NCBI GenBank assembly: GCA_910584575.1
Contig: CAJUBG010000061.1
Coordinates: forward strand, 1-21,699
Direction: 5' to 3'
Source of the DNA: an uncultured Dorea sp.
GTDB lineage: Bacteria; Bacillota; Clostridia; Lachnospirales; Lachnospiraceae
Length of the DNA stretch: 21,699 nt
Shown: one piece after another, positions 15,451-21,699 of the stretch
How the letters are laid out: each line of letters opens with the position of its first letter
Numbering within the stretch: the stretch's first letter is position 1
Notes under the pieces: generated by a model
What the model was told of the DNA's origin: nothing
Databases searched by the model: none
The model's input: only the letters and a program-made list of their open reading frames with translations
Translations under genes and position numbers: made by a program

Positions 15451-16296
15451 ATGTCATCCTTTCACAAATACCTCAAACCATTCGCAATCGCCCTGCTTTT
15501 TGTCTTATCCTATTTTGCCGGACGCCTGATTGCCATACAATTTTCTCCCGATACATATATCCCCTCAGGCTCTCAAACCATTTCCTCCCAAATCACGCCG
15601 GCCGCAGAAAACTGGGGTCTTAGTTTTCAGGAGGAGGGCAAGACTCCGGTTGGCAACGCAACCGTCGATGAACTGAAGCAATATGATACCTTCTATGCAG
15701 AGAATACGGACGAGAAAAAAATCTATCTGACCTTCGACTGCGGCTACGAAAACGGAAATACCGAGCCCATCCTGGACGCCTTGAAAAAACACAAAGCAAA
15801 AGCAACTTTTTTCGTTGTAGGAAACTTTATCTCCACAAGTCCCGAACTGGTCAAGCGGATGCACGAGGACGGGCATATCGTAGGCAACCACACCTACCAC
15901 CATCCCGATATGTCACAGATTTCCACGAAGGAAGCCTTTGAAAAAGAGCTAAAGGATGTGGAAAGCCTCTACAAAGAGATTACCGGAGAGGACATGGTCA
16001 AATATTACCGGCCCCCTCAGGGAAAATACAGCACCGACAATCTCCAAATGGCTAAGGATATGGGATACCACACCTTCTTCTGGAGTCTTGCCTATGTTGA
16101 CTGGTATCAGGATGACCAGCCCTCCCACGACGAGGCTTTTGACAAGCTGCTTGGACGTATCCACCCTGGCGCCATCGTCCTTTTACACAGCACCTCCAGC
16201 ACCAATGCTGAGATTTTGGATGAATTGTTAGGGAAATGGGAGGATATGGGGTATACGTTCCATTCCCTGGATGAGCTGACTCAAAAAAAGAAATAA
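15451..16296 (+). CDS. pdaA: PdaA-type polysaccharide (N-acetylmuramate) deacetylase
   Basis: A 281-residue NodB-fold deacetylase with an N-terminal membrane anchor (about 10-30). Motif 1 is TFDCGYENG at 94-102, motif 2 HTYHH at 147-151 (zinc ligands), then RPPQGKYS, SLAYVDW and LHSTSSTNAE. The YENGxT and VDW features set it with PdaA, which deacetylates muramic acid on the way to the delta-lactam of spore cortex; this points to an endospore former. The second motif-1 residue is Cys where NodB enzymes have Asp and Bacillus PdaA has Asn. The start chosen at 15451 has TGGAG at proper spacing; the in-frame ATG at 15412 is crowded by AAGGA only one to two bases away. Its last 16 bp overlap the convergent LysR gene. 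Confidence 0.87.
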   Translation: MSSFHKYLKPFAIALLFVLSYFAGRLIAIQFSPDTYIPSGSQTISSQITPAAENWGLSFQEEGKTPVGNATVDELKQYDTFYAENTDEKKIYLTFDCGYENGNTEPILDALKKHKAKATFFVVGNFISTSPELVKRMHEDGHIVGNHTYHHPDMSQISTKEAFEKELKDVESLYKEITGEDMVKYYRPPQGKYSTDNLQMAKDMGYHTFFWSLAYVDWYQDDQPSHDEAFDKLLGRIHPGAIVLLHSTSSTNAEILDELLGKWEDMGYTFHSLDELTQKKK

Positions 16297-17156
16297 ATAA
16301 AATTTAAGATATTTTCATTAAACGGCTGTATATCCTGATATAAAAAACCGATTTCGCGGGGCAAAACAGGATTTGACAAGGGAATTTCCATCAGACAGCC
16401 TGATTTTAACTCATGCTCTACGAATTGCCTTACAACACAGGATATCCCTATCCCCATTTTTGCAAATTCAATCAGCATATCCATCTCATTTACCTCAAGG
16501 ATATGCAGGGGCATGATATTATTTTTCGCATAGTAAGCATTAATATGCTTTCGCGAAACATTATCTTTATCAAGAAGCATAATGTTCGCATATTGAAAAA
16601 TCTCATCATTTTTACAGTCCCATTTTTCTCTGTAAGCAGGAGTGCAGACAAAAATATACTCAATCATTCCCAAGGGATGATAGACGGATTTCCCAAGGTT
16701 TTGTGGTTTTACTACCAACGCCAAATCAACGCTGCACTCCTCAAGCATCACTCGCGCTTCTGCCGAGGACGTACATGTAATCGCCAGTTCTGTGTCCGGA
16801 TACTGTTTTATATATTCCTTTAGATAGGGCATAAGGAAATGTTTACATAATACATTGCTGGTGGCAATTCTCAGATATCCCGTATAAAAGGGAAACTTAA
16901 GACTTTTCTCCGTATCCGTAAGCATATGAAGGGCTTTCTTCACGCTGTCGTATAATATTCTTCCCTTTTCTGTCAGCTCTACTCCCTTTGACTTTCTGAT
17001 AAAAAGCGTGGTGTTAAGATTTTCTTCCAGCTTTTTGACGGTGATACTGACTGCGGGCTGAGAAATATAGAGGGACGCCGCTGCCTTAGATATGCTTTTA
17101 TGTTCTGCAACCGAAAGAAAAATTTTGTATCTTGTAAGATTTTCAAATGTATCCAT
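16281..17156 (-). CDS. LysR-family transcriptional regulator
   Basis: A 291-residue LTTR. Residues about 1-62 are the winged HTH (LSVAEHKSISKAAASLYISQPAVSITVKKLEENL, then LFIRKSKGVELTEKG). The remainder is the periplasmic-binding-protein-like effector domain (YLRIATSNVLCKHFLMPYLKEY onward). It is divergent from the methyltransferase-acetyltransferase operon and therefore the likely activator or repressor of it and of itself. The effector is unknown. The ATG at 17156 follows TGGAGATGAACT. Its last codons overlap the end of pdaA by 16 bp in opposite orientation. Codon use is A+T-rich like the divergent operon, so the three genes may travel together. Confidence 0.9.
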   Translation of the reverse strand: MDTFENLTRYKIFLSVAEHKSISKAAASLYISQPAVSITVKKLEENLNTTLFIRKSKGVELTEKGRILYDSVKKALHMLTDTEKSLKFPFYTGYLRIATSNVLCKHFLMPYLKEYIKQYPDTELAITCTSSAEARVMLEECSVDLALVVKPQNLGKSVYHPLGMIEYIFVCTPAYREKWDCKNDEIFQYANIMLLDKDNVSRKHINAYYAKNNIMPLHILEVNEMDMLIEFAKMGIGISCVVRQFVEHELKSGCLMEIPLSNPVLPREIGFLYQDIQPFNENILNFIYFFF

Positions 17157-17167
17157 AGTTCATCTCC

Positions 17168-17182
17168 ATAAATATAATTTAT
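17168..17182. promoter_or_regulatory. candidate LysR-regulator operator (T-N11-A palindrome)
   Basis: ATAAAT-N3-ATTTAT is a perfect dyad with the T-N11-A spacing expected of LTTR boxes, midway between the divergent lysR and methyltransferase genes. A second dyad, ATATAATT (17172-17179) against AATTATAT (17208-17215), overlaps the -35 of the methyltransferase promoter. The very A+T-rich context raises the chance of coincidence. Confidence 0.5.
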
Positions 17183-17204
17183 ATATTTTATAAAAATCAT
17201 ATAT

Positions 17205-17233
17205 TTGAATTATATCATGGCGGCAGGTATAAT
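17205..17233 (+). promoter_or_regulatory. sigma-A promoter of the methyltransferase-acetyltransferase operon
   Basis: TTGAAT (17205-17210), a 17-bp spacer and a perfect TATAAT (17228-17233). This predicts a transcript start near 17240 and a leader of about 28 bases ending in AGGAGG at 17256-17261. The promoter rules out any start for the downstream gene before 17240. Confidence 0.75.
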
Positions 17234-17267
17234 TCTATCAAACAATCAATATAGCAGGAGGTTTTAC

Positions 17268-18047
17268 ATGGGTACATTTGAATTCGACGGAGAAAAATAC
17301 AAATCCGCTTCTAAACACCAAAAAGAATGGGGAAACGACCTGATTTCAGAAGTCTCATTCAAAGGAAATGAAGCCGTATTGGATCTTGGGTGCGGGGACG
17401 GCGTCCTGACAGAACAATTAGCTTTGTCCGTGCCCCAGGGAAACGCGTTAGGGATAGACGCTTCGATTCATATGATTGAGACGGCAGAAAAGCTTCGCAG
17501 AAGCAATCTTAAATTCATGTATATGGACATAAATAATCTGAATTTTGAGAATGAATTTGACCTTATTTTTTCCAATGCAGCCTTACATTGGGTGAAGGAC
17601 CATAAACGGCTTTTAAAAAATGCCTGCAAAGCATTAAAAGCCCGTGGGAAAATATTGTGGGACTTTGGCGGCTTCGGTAATTGTGCCACCTTTAACGGCA
17701 TAGTTCAAAAAAAGATATCAGGGGCTAAATATAAGGAATATTTTAAAGATTACGAATGGCCCTGGTTTATGCCGACCAAAGAACAGTATACAGAATTCAT
17801 TTCTGCCGTTGGGTTTTCTTCTTATACAATCAGAGAGCTAAACAGAGACAGATATTTTTCTAATGCTTCAGATATCATTGGGTGGGTTGACCAGCCCTGT
17901 CTGGTGCCATTTATTAGATATATTCCATGCGGATTAAAAGAAGCCTTCCGCCAGGAGGTTATCGAAGAAATGCTGAAAAAGACGCGGCAGCCAGACGGTA
18001 GTTATTTTGAAATTTTTCGCAGAATCAGGGTATATGCTCAAAAATAG
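17268..18047 (+). CDS. SAM-dependent class I methyltransferase (trans-aconitate-methyltransferase-like)
   Basis: A 259-residue small-molecule methyltransferase. The SAM motif I is VLDLGCGDG at 37-45, followed by an acidic GIDAS (motif II) and SNAALHWVKDH (motif IV/post). The overall pattern resembles trans-aconitate 2-methyltransferase and other Methyltransf_11/25 proteins; the substrate is not determined. ATG 17268-17270 is chosen because AGGAGG lies seven bases ahead; the longer open frame begins inside the -35 box. It is followed after 14 bp by the CatA-like gene and probably shares its message and LysR control. Confidence 0.85.
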   Translation: MGTFEFDGEKYKSASKHQKEWGNDLISEVSFKGNEAVLDLGCGDGVLTEQLALSVPQGNALGIDASIHMIETAEKLRRSNLKFMYMDINNLNFENEFDLIFSNAALHWVKDHKRLLKNACKALKARGKILWDFGGFGNCATFNGIVQKKISGAKYKEYFKDYEWPWFMPTKEQYTEFISAVGFSSYTIRELNRDRYFSNASDIIGWVDQPCLVPFIRYIPCGLKEAFRQEVIEEMLKKTRQPDGSYFEIFRRIRVYAQK

Positions 18048-18061
18048 GAGGTACTAAAACC

Positions 18062-18679
18062 ATGAAAGAAATTGATTTATCTAATTGGAATCGAGCATTA
18101 CATTATCAAATTTTCAGAAATTATATAAATCCACAGTATTGCGTTACCTTTGAACTGGATATTACCCGTTTTTTGGAGGTAATCAAACAGCAGGGCTATT
18201 CCTTCACCTTTTCATTTGTATTTGCAGTTTCCAAATGTGCAAATCATATCAAAGAATTCCGTTATCGTTTTGTTGACGGAAAACCAGTACTGTTTGATAA
18301 AATTAATACGTCCTTTACCTATCTGAACAAAGATACAGAGTTGTTCAAGGTTGTGAACGTTGAAATGACAGATACTCTGGAAGAATATGTGAAGCGTGCG
18401 TCTGAAAAAGAACAGGCACAGAAAGAATACTTTACAGCGCCGTTAGGAAATGATGTGTTCCAGTTTTCAGCTTTTCCGTGGGTAAAATATACACATATCT
18501 CTCATACAGCTTCCGGAAATCGTGATAATGCGACACCATTATTTGACTGGGGAAAATATGAGGAAAAAGACGGAAAAATCATGCTTCCATTTTCGGTACA
18601 GGTTCATCATTCTTTTGTGGACGGGGTGCATATCGGTAAGTTAGCAGAGGATTTACAGCACTATCTGGATACAGTTTAA
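18062..18679 (+). CDS. CatA-like chloramphenicol O-acetyltransferase family protein
   Basis: A 205-residue trimeric-CAT-fold protein. The catalytic motif HHSFVDGVH (182-190) fits HHxxxDG; SFTFSFVFAVSKCAN and FSAFPWVKYTH are further family stretches (PF00302). Enzymes of this fold acetylate the 3-hydroxyl of chloramphenicol using acetyl-CoA; it is slightly shorter than class A CATs (about 213-219), and many gut-Clostridia relatives have not been tested, so resistance is not assured. AGGAGG precedes the ATG at 18062 by about ten bases. As the second gene of a LysR-controlled pair with a methyltransferase, it may belong to a detoxification or small-molecule tailoring unit. Confidence 0.83.
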   Translation: MKEIDLSNWNRALHYQIFRNYINPQYCVTFELDITRFLEVIKQQGYSFTFSFVFAVSKCANHIKEFRYRFVDGKPVLFDKINTSFTYLNKDTELFKVVNVEMTDTLEEYVKRASEKEQAQKEYFTAPLGNDVFQFSAFPWVKYTHISHTASGNRDNATPLFDWGKYEEKDGKIMLPFSVQVHHSFVDGVHIGKLAEDLQHYLDTV

Positions 18680-18705
18680 AATTTAGTATACGGATACGTT
18701 CATTT

Positions 18706-18756
18706 GGTCAGAAATTGGTCTGCAAACCGTCTGATTCATAAGGCCAATTTCCGACC
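18706..18756. terminator. inverted repeat between convergent genes, possible bidirectional terminator
   Basis: GGTCAGAAATTGG (18706-18718) faces CCAATTTCCGACC (18744-18756), 13-base arms with one mismatch and a 25-base loop. It lies in the 96-bp gap where the CatA-like and DUF2461 genes converge. There is no strong T-run on either side, so termination is inferred mainly from position. Confidence 0.5.
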
Positions 18757-18775
18757 TGATAAATACCTGAAGCTT

Positions 18776-19462
18776 TTATTTCCTCTCCGGCATCCGAAAA
18801 TCTGCAAGCGCCCTGTTCAGATAATCATTGAACGGTTTCATAATCTGAAATACCCTGACAGCGTGGTGTAAAAATGCCTCCCCATCTCCAAATTCTGCGT
18901 CTGCAACCGGATACTCCAAATACCAGCTCTTAAACTTCAAGAATTCTGCCTGGGGATGTTCCCTGTCATACCCTGCGGGAACTCTTTTAAGCGCCGCCCC
19001 CTGCACAATAAAATGCTCTCGGAAATCAGGATTATTAAGAATCTCCTCCCACTCCCTGCCATTGGCGGCAATATAATCCCGCACCATTATAGTGGCCTCC
19101 TTAAACATATCCGCAAACAGCCCGCCGCCCAAAAATGACTGCCCTCCCGGCTTAATCATCAGGTAATACCCCACTGGAACCGGCAGCTTTCCTTTGGAGG
19201 AAATATGGGCGCGGAACGCCGGATTATAAGGCGATTTATCATTGCTGAACCGTGTATCCCTCACTAACTTAAAAGTCAGGTCCTTCGGCTGATTATGGAG
19301 AATACTGCTGTCAAACTCTCCAATCTTCAATATAAGCTCATGCAGCAGCAGCTCAAATTCTGCATTGGCTTCCTTATATTCCGCCTTATGTGCATGATAC
19401 CACTCACGTTCGTTATGATTACTCAAATTTGTAAGATACTTCAAAATCAACTGTGTATTCAT
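18776..19462 (-). CDS. DUF2461 (TIGR02453) family protein
   Basis: A 228-residue protein with the family's marks: LTNLSNHNEREWYHAHKAEY near the start, then FKLVRDTRFSNDKSPYNPAFRAHIS, and GYYLMIKPGGQSFLGGGLF. The family is widespread in bacteria and some fungi with no proven activity. ATG at 19462 follows GGGAGGAGG. It lies 12 bp after the sigma-factor gene and is probably co-transcribed with it, but a functional link is not established. Confidence 0.87.
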   Translation of the reverse strand: MNTQLILKYLTNLSNHNEREWYHAHKAEYKEANAEFELLLHELILKIGEFDSSILHNQPKDLTFKLVRDTRFSNDKSPYNPAFRAHISSKGKLPVPVGYYLMIKPGGQSFLGGGLFADMFKEATIMVRDYIAANGREWEEILNNPDFREHFIVQGAALKRVPAGYDREHPQAEFLKFKSWYLEYPVADAEFGDGEAFLHHAVRVFQIMKPFNDYLNRALADFRMPERK

Positions 19463-19474
19463 CTTTCCTCCTCC

Positions 19475-20323
19475 CTAAGCATTTGTCACCACGGAATATG
19501 ACGTACCGTCCAGGAAATCTTCAATAAATTTTTTCAGACTCTCCGGCGGCTGGTAAGTCTTACAGAAAGAAAATGTCTGTGACAAACCGTCAATTTCCTC
19601 CATAGCCTCTTTTACCTCCATTGCAGTCTGCTCTAAGACAGGCGCCGATGTGAAGCTTAACTGCTTCGGCATAAGCCTGTGGCTTTGGATTGCATAGTTT
19701 ACCCGATCCTTACATCTGCATTTACCCTGCCCGTATTCACCGCAGTATTCGGAGAGGAAATCCGCCATCTTCCGCCGTACTCTCACTAAACGCTGTCTGT
19801 ATGCCTCCGGAGTAATCCCCAGAATATCGCCGGCAATCCGGCTGTCGATTTTGAACATCGTACCTAAAATGAAAATACACCGGCTCTCGGCGTCGAGACA
19901 TTGCAGCATGACATTCGTGCATGACAGCTTCAACTCCTCTGCCAGAATGGATTTCTCCACATCCTGAGTCAAATCCGGAATGTTATGGATGTCCGCATTT
20001 TTAATGTCGTCTCCATAAAATTCAAAGCTTAACGGGAACTTCCCAAACATATGCTTCTTGTAATCTTTGAGATGGTTTGCTGCAATACTGAAAACCCAGG
20101 TGGAGAAGGCGCTTTCCCCTTTGTAGGATGACAGGTGGGTCATGACCTTTAAAAGAATATCCTGGGACGCATCCTCAGCATCAGGAAATGTCCCCAACAT
20201 TCGCAGAGAAAGGTTAAAGACCAAATCCTGCACACTTGACAGTACCGTCTCAAGAGATTTCTTATCCCCTGCCACAGCCTTTTCAACCAATGCCAATAAT
20301 TCTTCATTTGTTGATTTACTCAT
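19475..20323 (-). CDS. ECF-like RNA polymerase sigma factor with Cys-containing C-terminal extension
   Basis: A 282-residue sigma-70-family protein. Sigma region 2 lies at about 30-92 (LGTFPDAEDASQDILLKV; STWVFSIAANHLKDYKK), region 4 at about 130-190 with the HTH RIAGDILGITPEAYRQRLVRVRRKM. After it comes an extension of some 90 residues that starts with CGEYGQGKCRCK (Cys 194, 202, 204), unlike a minimal ECF factor of about 180 residues. No anti-sigma gene is adjacent, so the tail may act in cis to control activity; that is an inference from architecture. GAGGAG lies a few bases before the ATG at 20323. Copy 2 of the 67-bp repeat is 31 bp upstream of the start, so it can affect the leader or promoter. 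Confidence 0.83.
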   Translation of the reverse strand: MSKSTNEELLALVEKAVAGDKKSLETVLSSVQDLVFNLSLRMLGTFPDAEDASQDILLKVMTHLSSYKGESAFSTWVFSIAANHLKDYKKHMFGKFPLSFEFYGDDIKNADIHNIPDLTQDVEKSILAEELKLSCTNVMLQCLDAESRCIFILGTMFKIDSRIAGDILGITPEAYRQRLVRVRRKMADFLSEYCGEYGQGKCRCKDRVNYAIQSHRLMPKQLSFTSAPVLEQTAMEVKEAMEEIDGLSQTFSFCKTYQPPESLKKFIEDFLDGTSYSVVTNA

Positions 20324-20354
20324 AATCTCCTCTTTTCCGGATCACCTATATTTT

Positions 20355-20421
20355 TATACCCAGAAGGCTCCCGTGATTCATGCCCCTGACAGGGCGGGTG
20401 GACTGCGTCCATTAAGGTATA
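20355..20421 (+). repeat. 67-bp dispersed structured repeat, copy 2 (inverted relative to copy 1)
   Basis: Begins TATACCCAGAAGG and ends CCATTAAGGTATA in + orientation; its reverse complement aligns end to end with the copy at 11424-11490 without gaps (about 53/67 identical). The TATACC/GGTATA ends and the CCCT-N3-AGGG foldback are kept (CCCC/GGGG in the other copy), although the loop and last third differ. It lies just upstream of the sigma-factor start. Confidence 0.8.
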
Positions 20422-20607
20422 CTAAATTATACGGAATAATACGCCGGAAAACCTGATGTGATCCTAACCAGAGTGTTTCCATCTATCTGTATGTCCGTCT
20501 ACCCACAAGGGCATATCTGTATATTAAGATTGTCCTGTGAGTATATATGATTAGACATGAAATTTCTACCTGTGTGACAGAAAAATTTTATTTTTTTCCA
20601 CAGAACC

Positions 20608-20637
20608 ACAAAAAGACCACCTTATAAAAGCTGGTTT
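20608..20637 (-). terminator. weak candidate terminator after the tyrosine recombinase
   Basis: On the - strand AAACCA, a 12-base loop and TGGTCT form a six-pair stem (one G-T) running into TTTTG, 28 bp after the recombinase stop. The stem is short, so confidence is low. Confidence 0.3.
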
Positions 20638-20664
20638 CAAGAAACATATGTTCTCTATACTTTT

Positions 20665-21588
20665 TTATGCAGCCCCTATAATTTTCATCTGGTTTCTCGG
20701 ATGCCGCATTTTCAGAATCTCCGCCTGTTTTTTCGCCGCAATATGAATATAAATCTGAGTGGTTTTAATAGAGCTATGGCCAAGAATCTGCTGTACACAG
20801 CTCACATCTACTCCCTCCTCGATTAAATATGTGGCAAATGAATGCCGAAACATGTGGGGAGTAATATTTCTGGTAATTCCTGCCAATTTCGTATACTTCT
20901 TCAGCATCATCCGGATGGATTGCTCGGTAAAACGTTTCCCTTGGCGGTTCACAAAAAAATATCCGCTTTCTTTTATTGCTTTCTTATTGGACTGGTAATA
21001 TTTTTTCAATAACCTTAAGATGGATTCCTCACTGATTTGCACGCATCTTTCCTTGTCTCCCTTTCCCATAATGCGTATAACGCCTGACTCGATGTCGATA
21101 CAGTCGGCTTTTATATTGGAAATTTCGTATACTCTTGCACCTGTGGCGAAAAATACCTCAACGATTGCTATGTCGCGCAACAGGTAGCGTGCTTGCGGCT
21201 GATCTGTCCTGCTTAGTCGGGAAGTTGCATACATGGAATTCAGTAATTTTTCAATCTCGCTTCGCGGGATGATTCGCGGGAGTACAAATGTTTCCTTGAA
21301 TTTTACCCTTATTTTTCTGAAAGGATTTTCTGTAATTATTTCTTCTCCTTCGAGAAATGCGTAGAACGCTTTTATAGATGCGATTTTTCTTTTTACTGTT
21401 TTTTGTTTGTATTTTTTGTGTAAATCTGTGATGTATATTTCGATTTCATCCTTTTGAGGGTTGTCTGACTGGATGAAATCGAAATATTGCCTGAGATCAA
21501 TTCTGTAGGCTTTTAGCGTCTTTGCGTCTAATTCTTTGCGGAATTCACAGTATTCCAGGTATTGCTTTACTTTCGACCTTACATTCAT
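20665..21588 (-). CDS. tyrosine recombinase (XerC/D-like site-specific integrase)
   Basis: A 307-residue complete tyrosine recombinase. The N-terminal SAM-like core-binding domain (about 1-90) includes YLEYCEFRKELDAKTLKAYR. The catalytic domain holds R152 (ATGARVYEI), a lysine in MGKGDKER (about 176-179), H245-x-x-R248 (HMFRH), H271 (LGHSS) and the nucleophile Y280 (TTQIYIH). All catalytic residues are intact. The length fits XerC/D-type and phase-variation recombinases more than large phage integrases. The ATG at 21588 follows AGGAGG. No excisionase, relaxase or phage gene is visible in the window; whatever it acts on may lie beyond the right edge or be a local invertible switch. Confidence 0.9.
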   Translation of the reverse strand: MNVRSKVKQYLEYCEFRKELDAKTLKAYRIDLRQYFDFIQSDNPQKDEIEIYITDLHKKYKQKTVKRKIASIKAFYAFLEGEEIITENPFRKIRVKFKETFVLPRIIPRSEIEKLLNSMYATSRLSRTDQPQARYLLRDIAIVEVFFATGARVYEISNIKADCIDIESGVIRIMGKGDKERCVQISEESILRLLKKYYQSNKKAIKESGYFFVNRQGKRFTEQSIRMMLKKYTKLAGITRNITPHMFRHSFATYLIEEGVDVSCVQQILGHSSIKTTQIYIHIAAKKQAEILKMRHPRNQMKIIGAA

Positions 21589-21643
21589 ATGGGTTAGCCT
21601 CCTGTGGTTTTTGTATAGTGTAACACAAGAAGCTAATTAGTGC

Positions 21644-21662
21644 GGATAATTCTTAGTTATCC
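21644..21662. repeat. short dyad upstream of the recombinase
   Basis: GGATAA and TTATCC flank a seven-base spacer, 56 bp upstream of the recombinase ATG; a perfect CTAATTAG palindrome lies just before it (21633-21640). It could be a recombinase or regulator binding site, or chance in A+T-rich DNA. The window ends 37 bp later. Confidence 0.3.
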
Positions 21663-21699
21663 ATCAATTTTTAGTTGAATATTACCTAATAAATTTAGG

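Larger units (their letters stand above)
20324..20664. other. 341-bp gene-free region between the sigma factor and the recombinase
   Basis: It contains copy 2 of the 67-bp repeat (20355-20421) and a weak hairpin near the recombinase end (20608-20637). Around 20495-20520 a stretch reading TACCCACAAGGGCA recalls one end of the repeat but is too short to call a copy. The rest is A+T-rich; no ORF with coding character, tRNA or riboswitch was recognised. The promoter of the sigma gene must lie here or in the repeat, but no confident -35/-10 pair was found. Confidence 0.7.

Noticed and set aside
17205..17267. Upstream TTG start for the methyltransferase
   Set aside because: It is the -35 box of a well-formed promoter, so it lies upstream of the expected transcript start; ATG 17268 has AGGAGG.
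20142..20456. Open frame of 104 codons on the + strand
   Set aside because: It is antisense to the sigma-factor gene and runs through copy 2 of the repeat; no coding features of its own.
20495..20520. Possible third copy of the 67-bp repeat
   Set aside because: Only about 12-14 bases resemble one end (TACCCA...AGGGCA); the centre and opposite end are absent.

Overview
The window looks like a piece of chromosome from a Gram-positive, probably endospore-forming Clostridia, most likely a Lachnospiraceae gut commensal. The signs are strong AGGAGG-type ribosome binding sites, a PdaA-type spore-cortex deacetylase, an HPr-like protein without the usual active-site histidine region, a rhodanese-less ThiI beside a dedicated cysteine desulfurase, and BspA-type leucine-rich repeats. 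The genus is an inference and was not tested. No rRNA, tRNA, CRISPR array, transposase-bearing insertion sequence or replication origin was seen.

Layout. (1) Positions 1-303: 3' part of an HPr-like gene on the + strand, closed by a clear intrinsic terminator. (2) Positions 314-15238: almost 15 kb in which every gene is on the - strand with short gaps or overlaps. In transcription order: a PD-(D/E)XK protein (followed by its own hairpin), ydcF-like, LRR protein, VWA protein, MoxR ATPase, ArsC/Spx-like protein, adenosine deaminase, HTH-Uma2 protein, mntP, prmA, rsmE, a 59-aa ORF plus zeta-like toxin, cysteine desulfurase, thiI, ptuA and ptuB. (3) Positions 15451-16296: pdaA-like deacetylase on the + strand, its 3' end overlapping a convergent LysR regulator. 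(4) Positions 16281-18679: a LysR regulator divergent from a methyltransferase plus CatA-like acetyltransferase operon, with a well-formed promoter and a palindromic T-N11-A box between them. (5) Positions 18776-20323: DUF2461 protein and an ECF-like sigma factor with a cysteine-containing C-terminal extension. (6) Positions 20324-20664: a 341-bp gene-free stretch holding one copy of a 67-bp dispersed element. (7) Positions 20665-21588: a complete tyrosine recombinase.

How the genes work together. prmA-rsmE and cysteine desulfurase-thiI are translation and tRNA-thiolation housekeeping genes. Two accessory modules sit in the same transcriptional line: a zeta-like toxin with its probable antitoxin between rsmE and the desulfurase, and a Septu-type anti-phage pair (PtuA ATPase + PtuB HNH nuclease) 10 bp behind thiI. 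A third multi-gene module, LRR-VWA-MoxR, has the look of a AAA/VWA chaperone or remodelling system with an uncommon third partner, and its VWA protein carries a metallopeptidase-like domain whose expected glutamate appears to be missing. The most unusual non-coding feature is a 67-bp structured repeat with TATACC/GGTATA ends, present once in front of moxR and once in front of the sigma factor.
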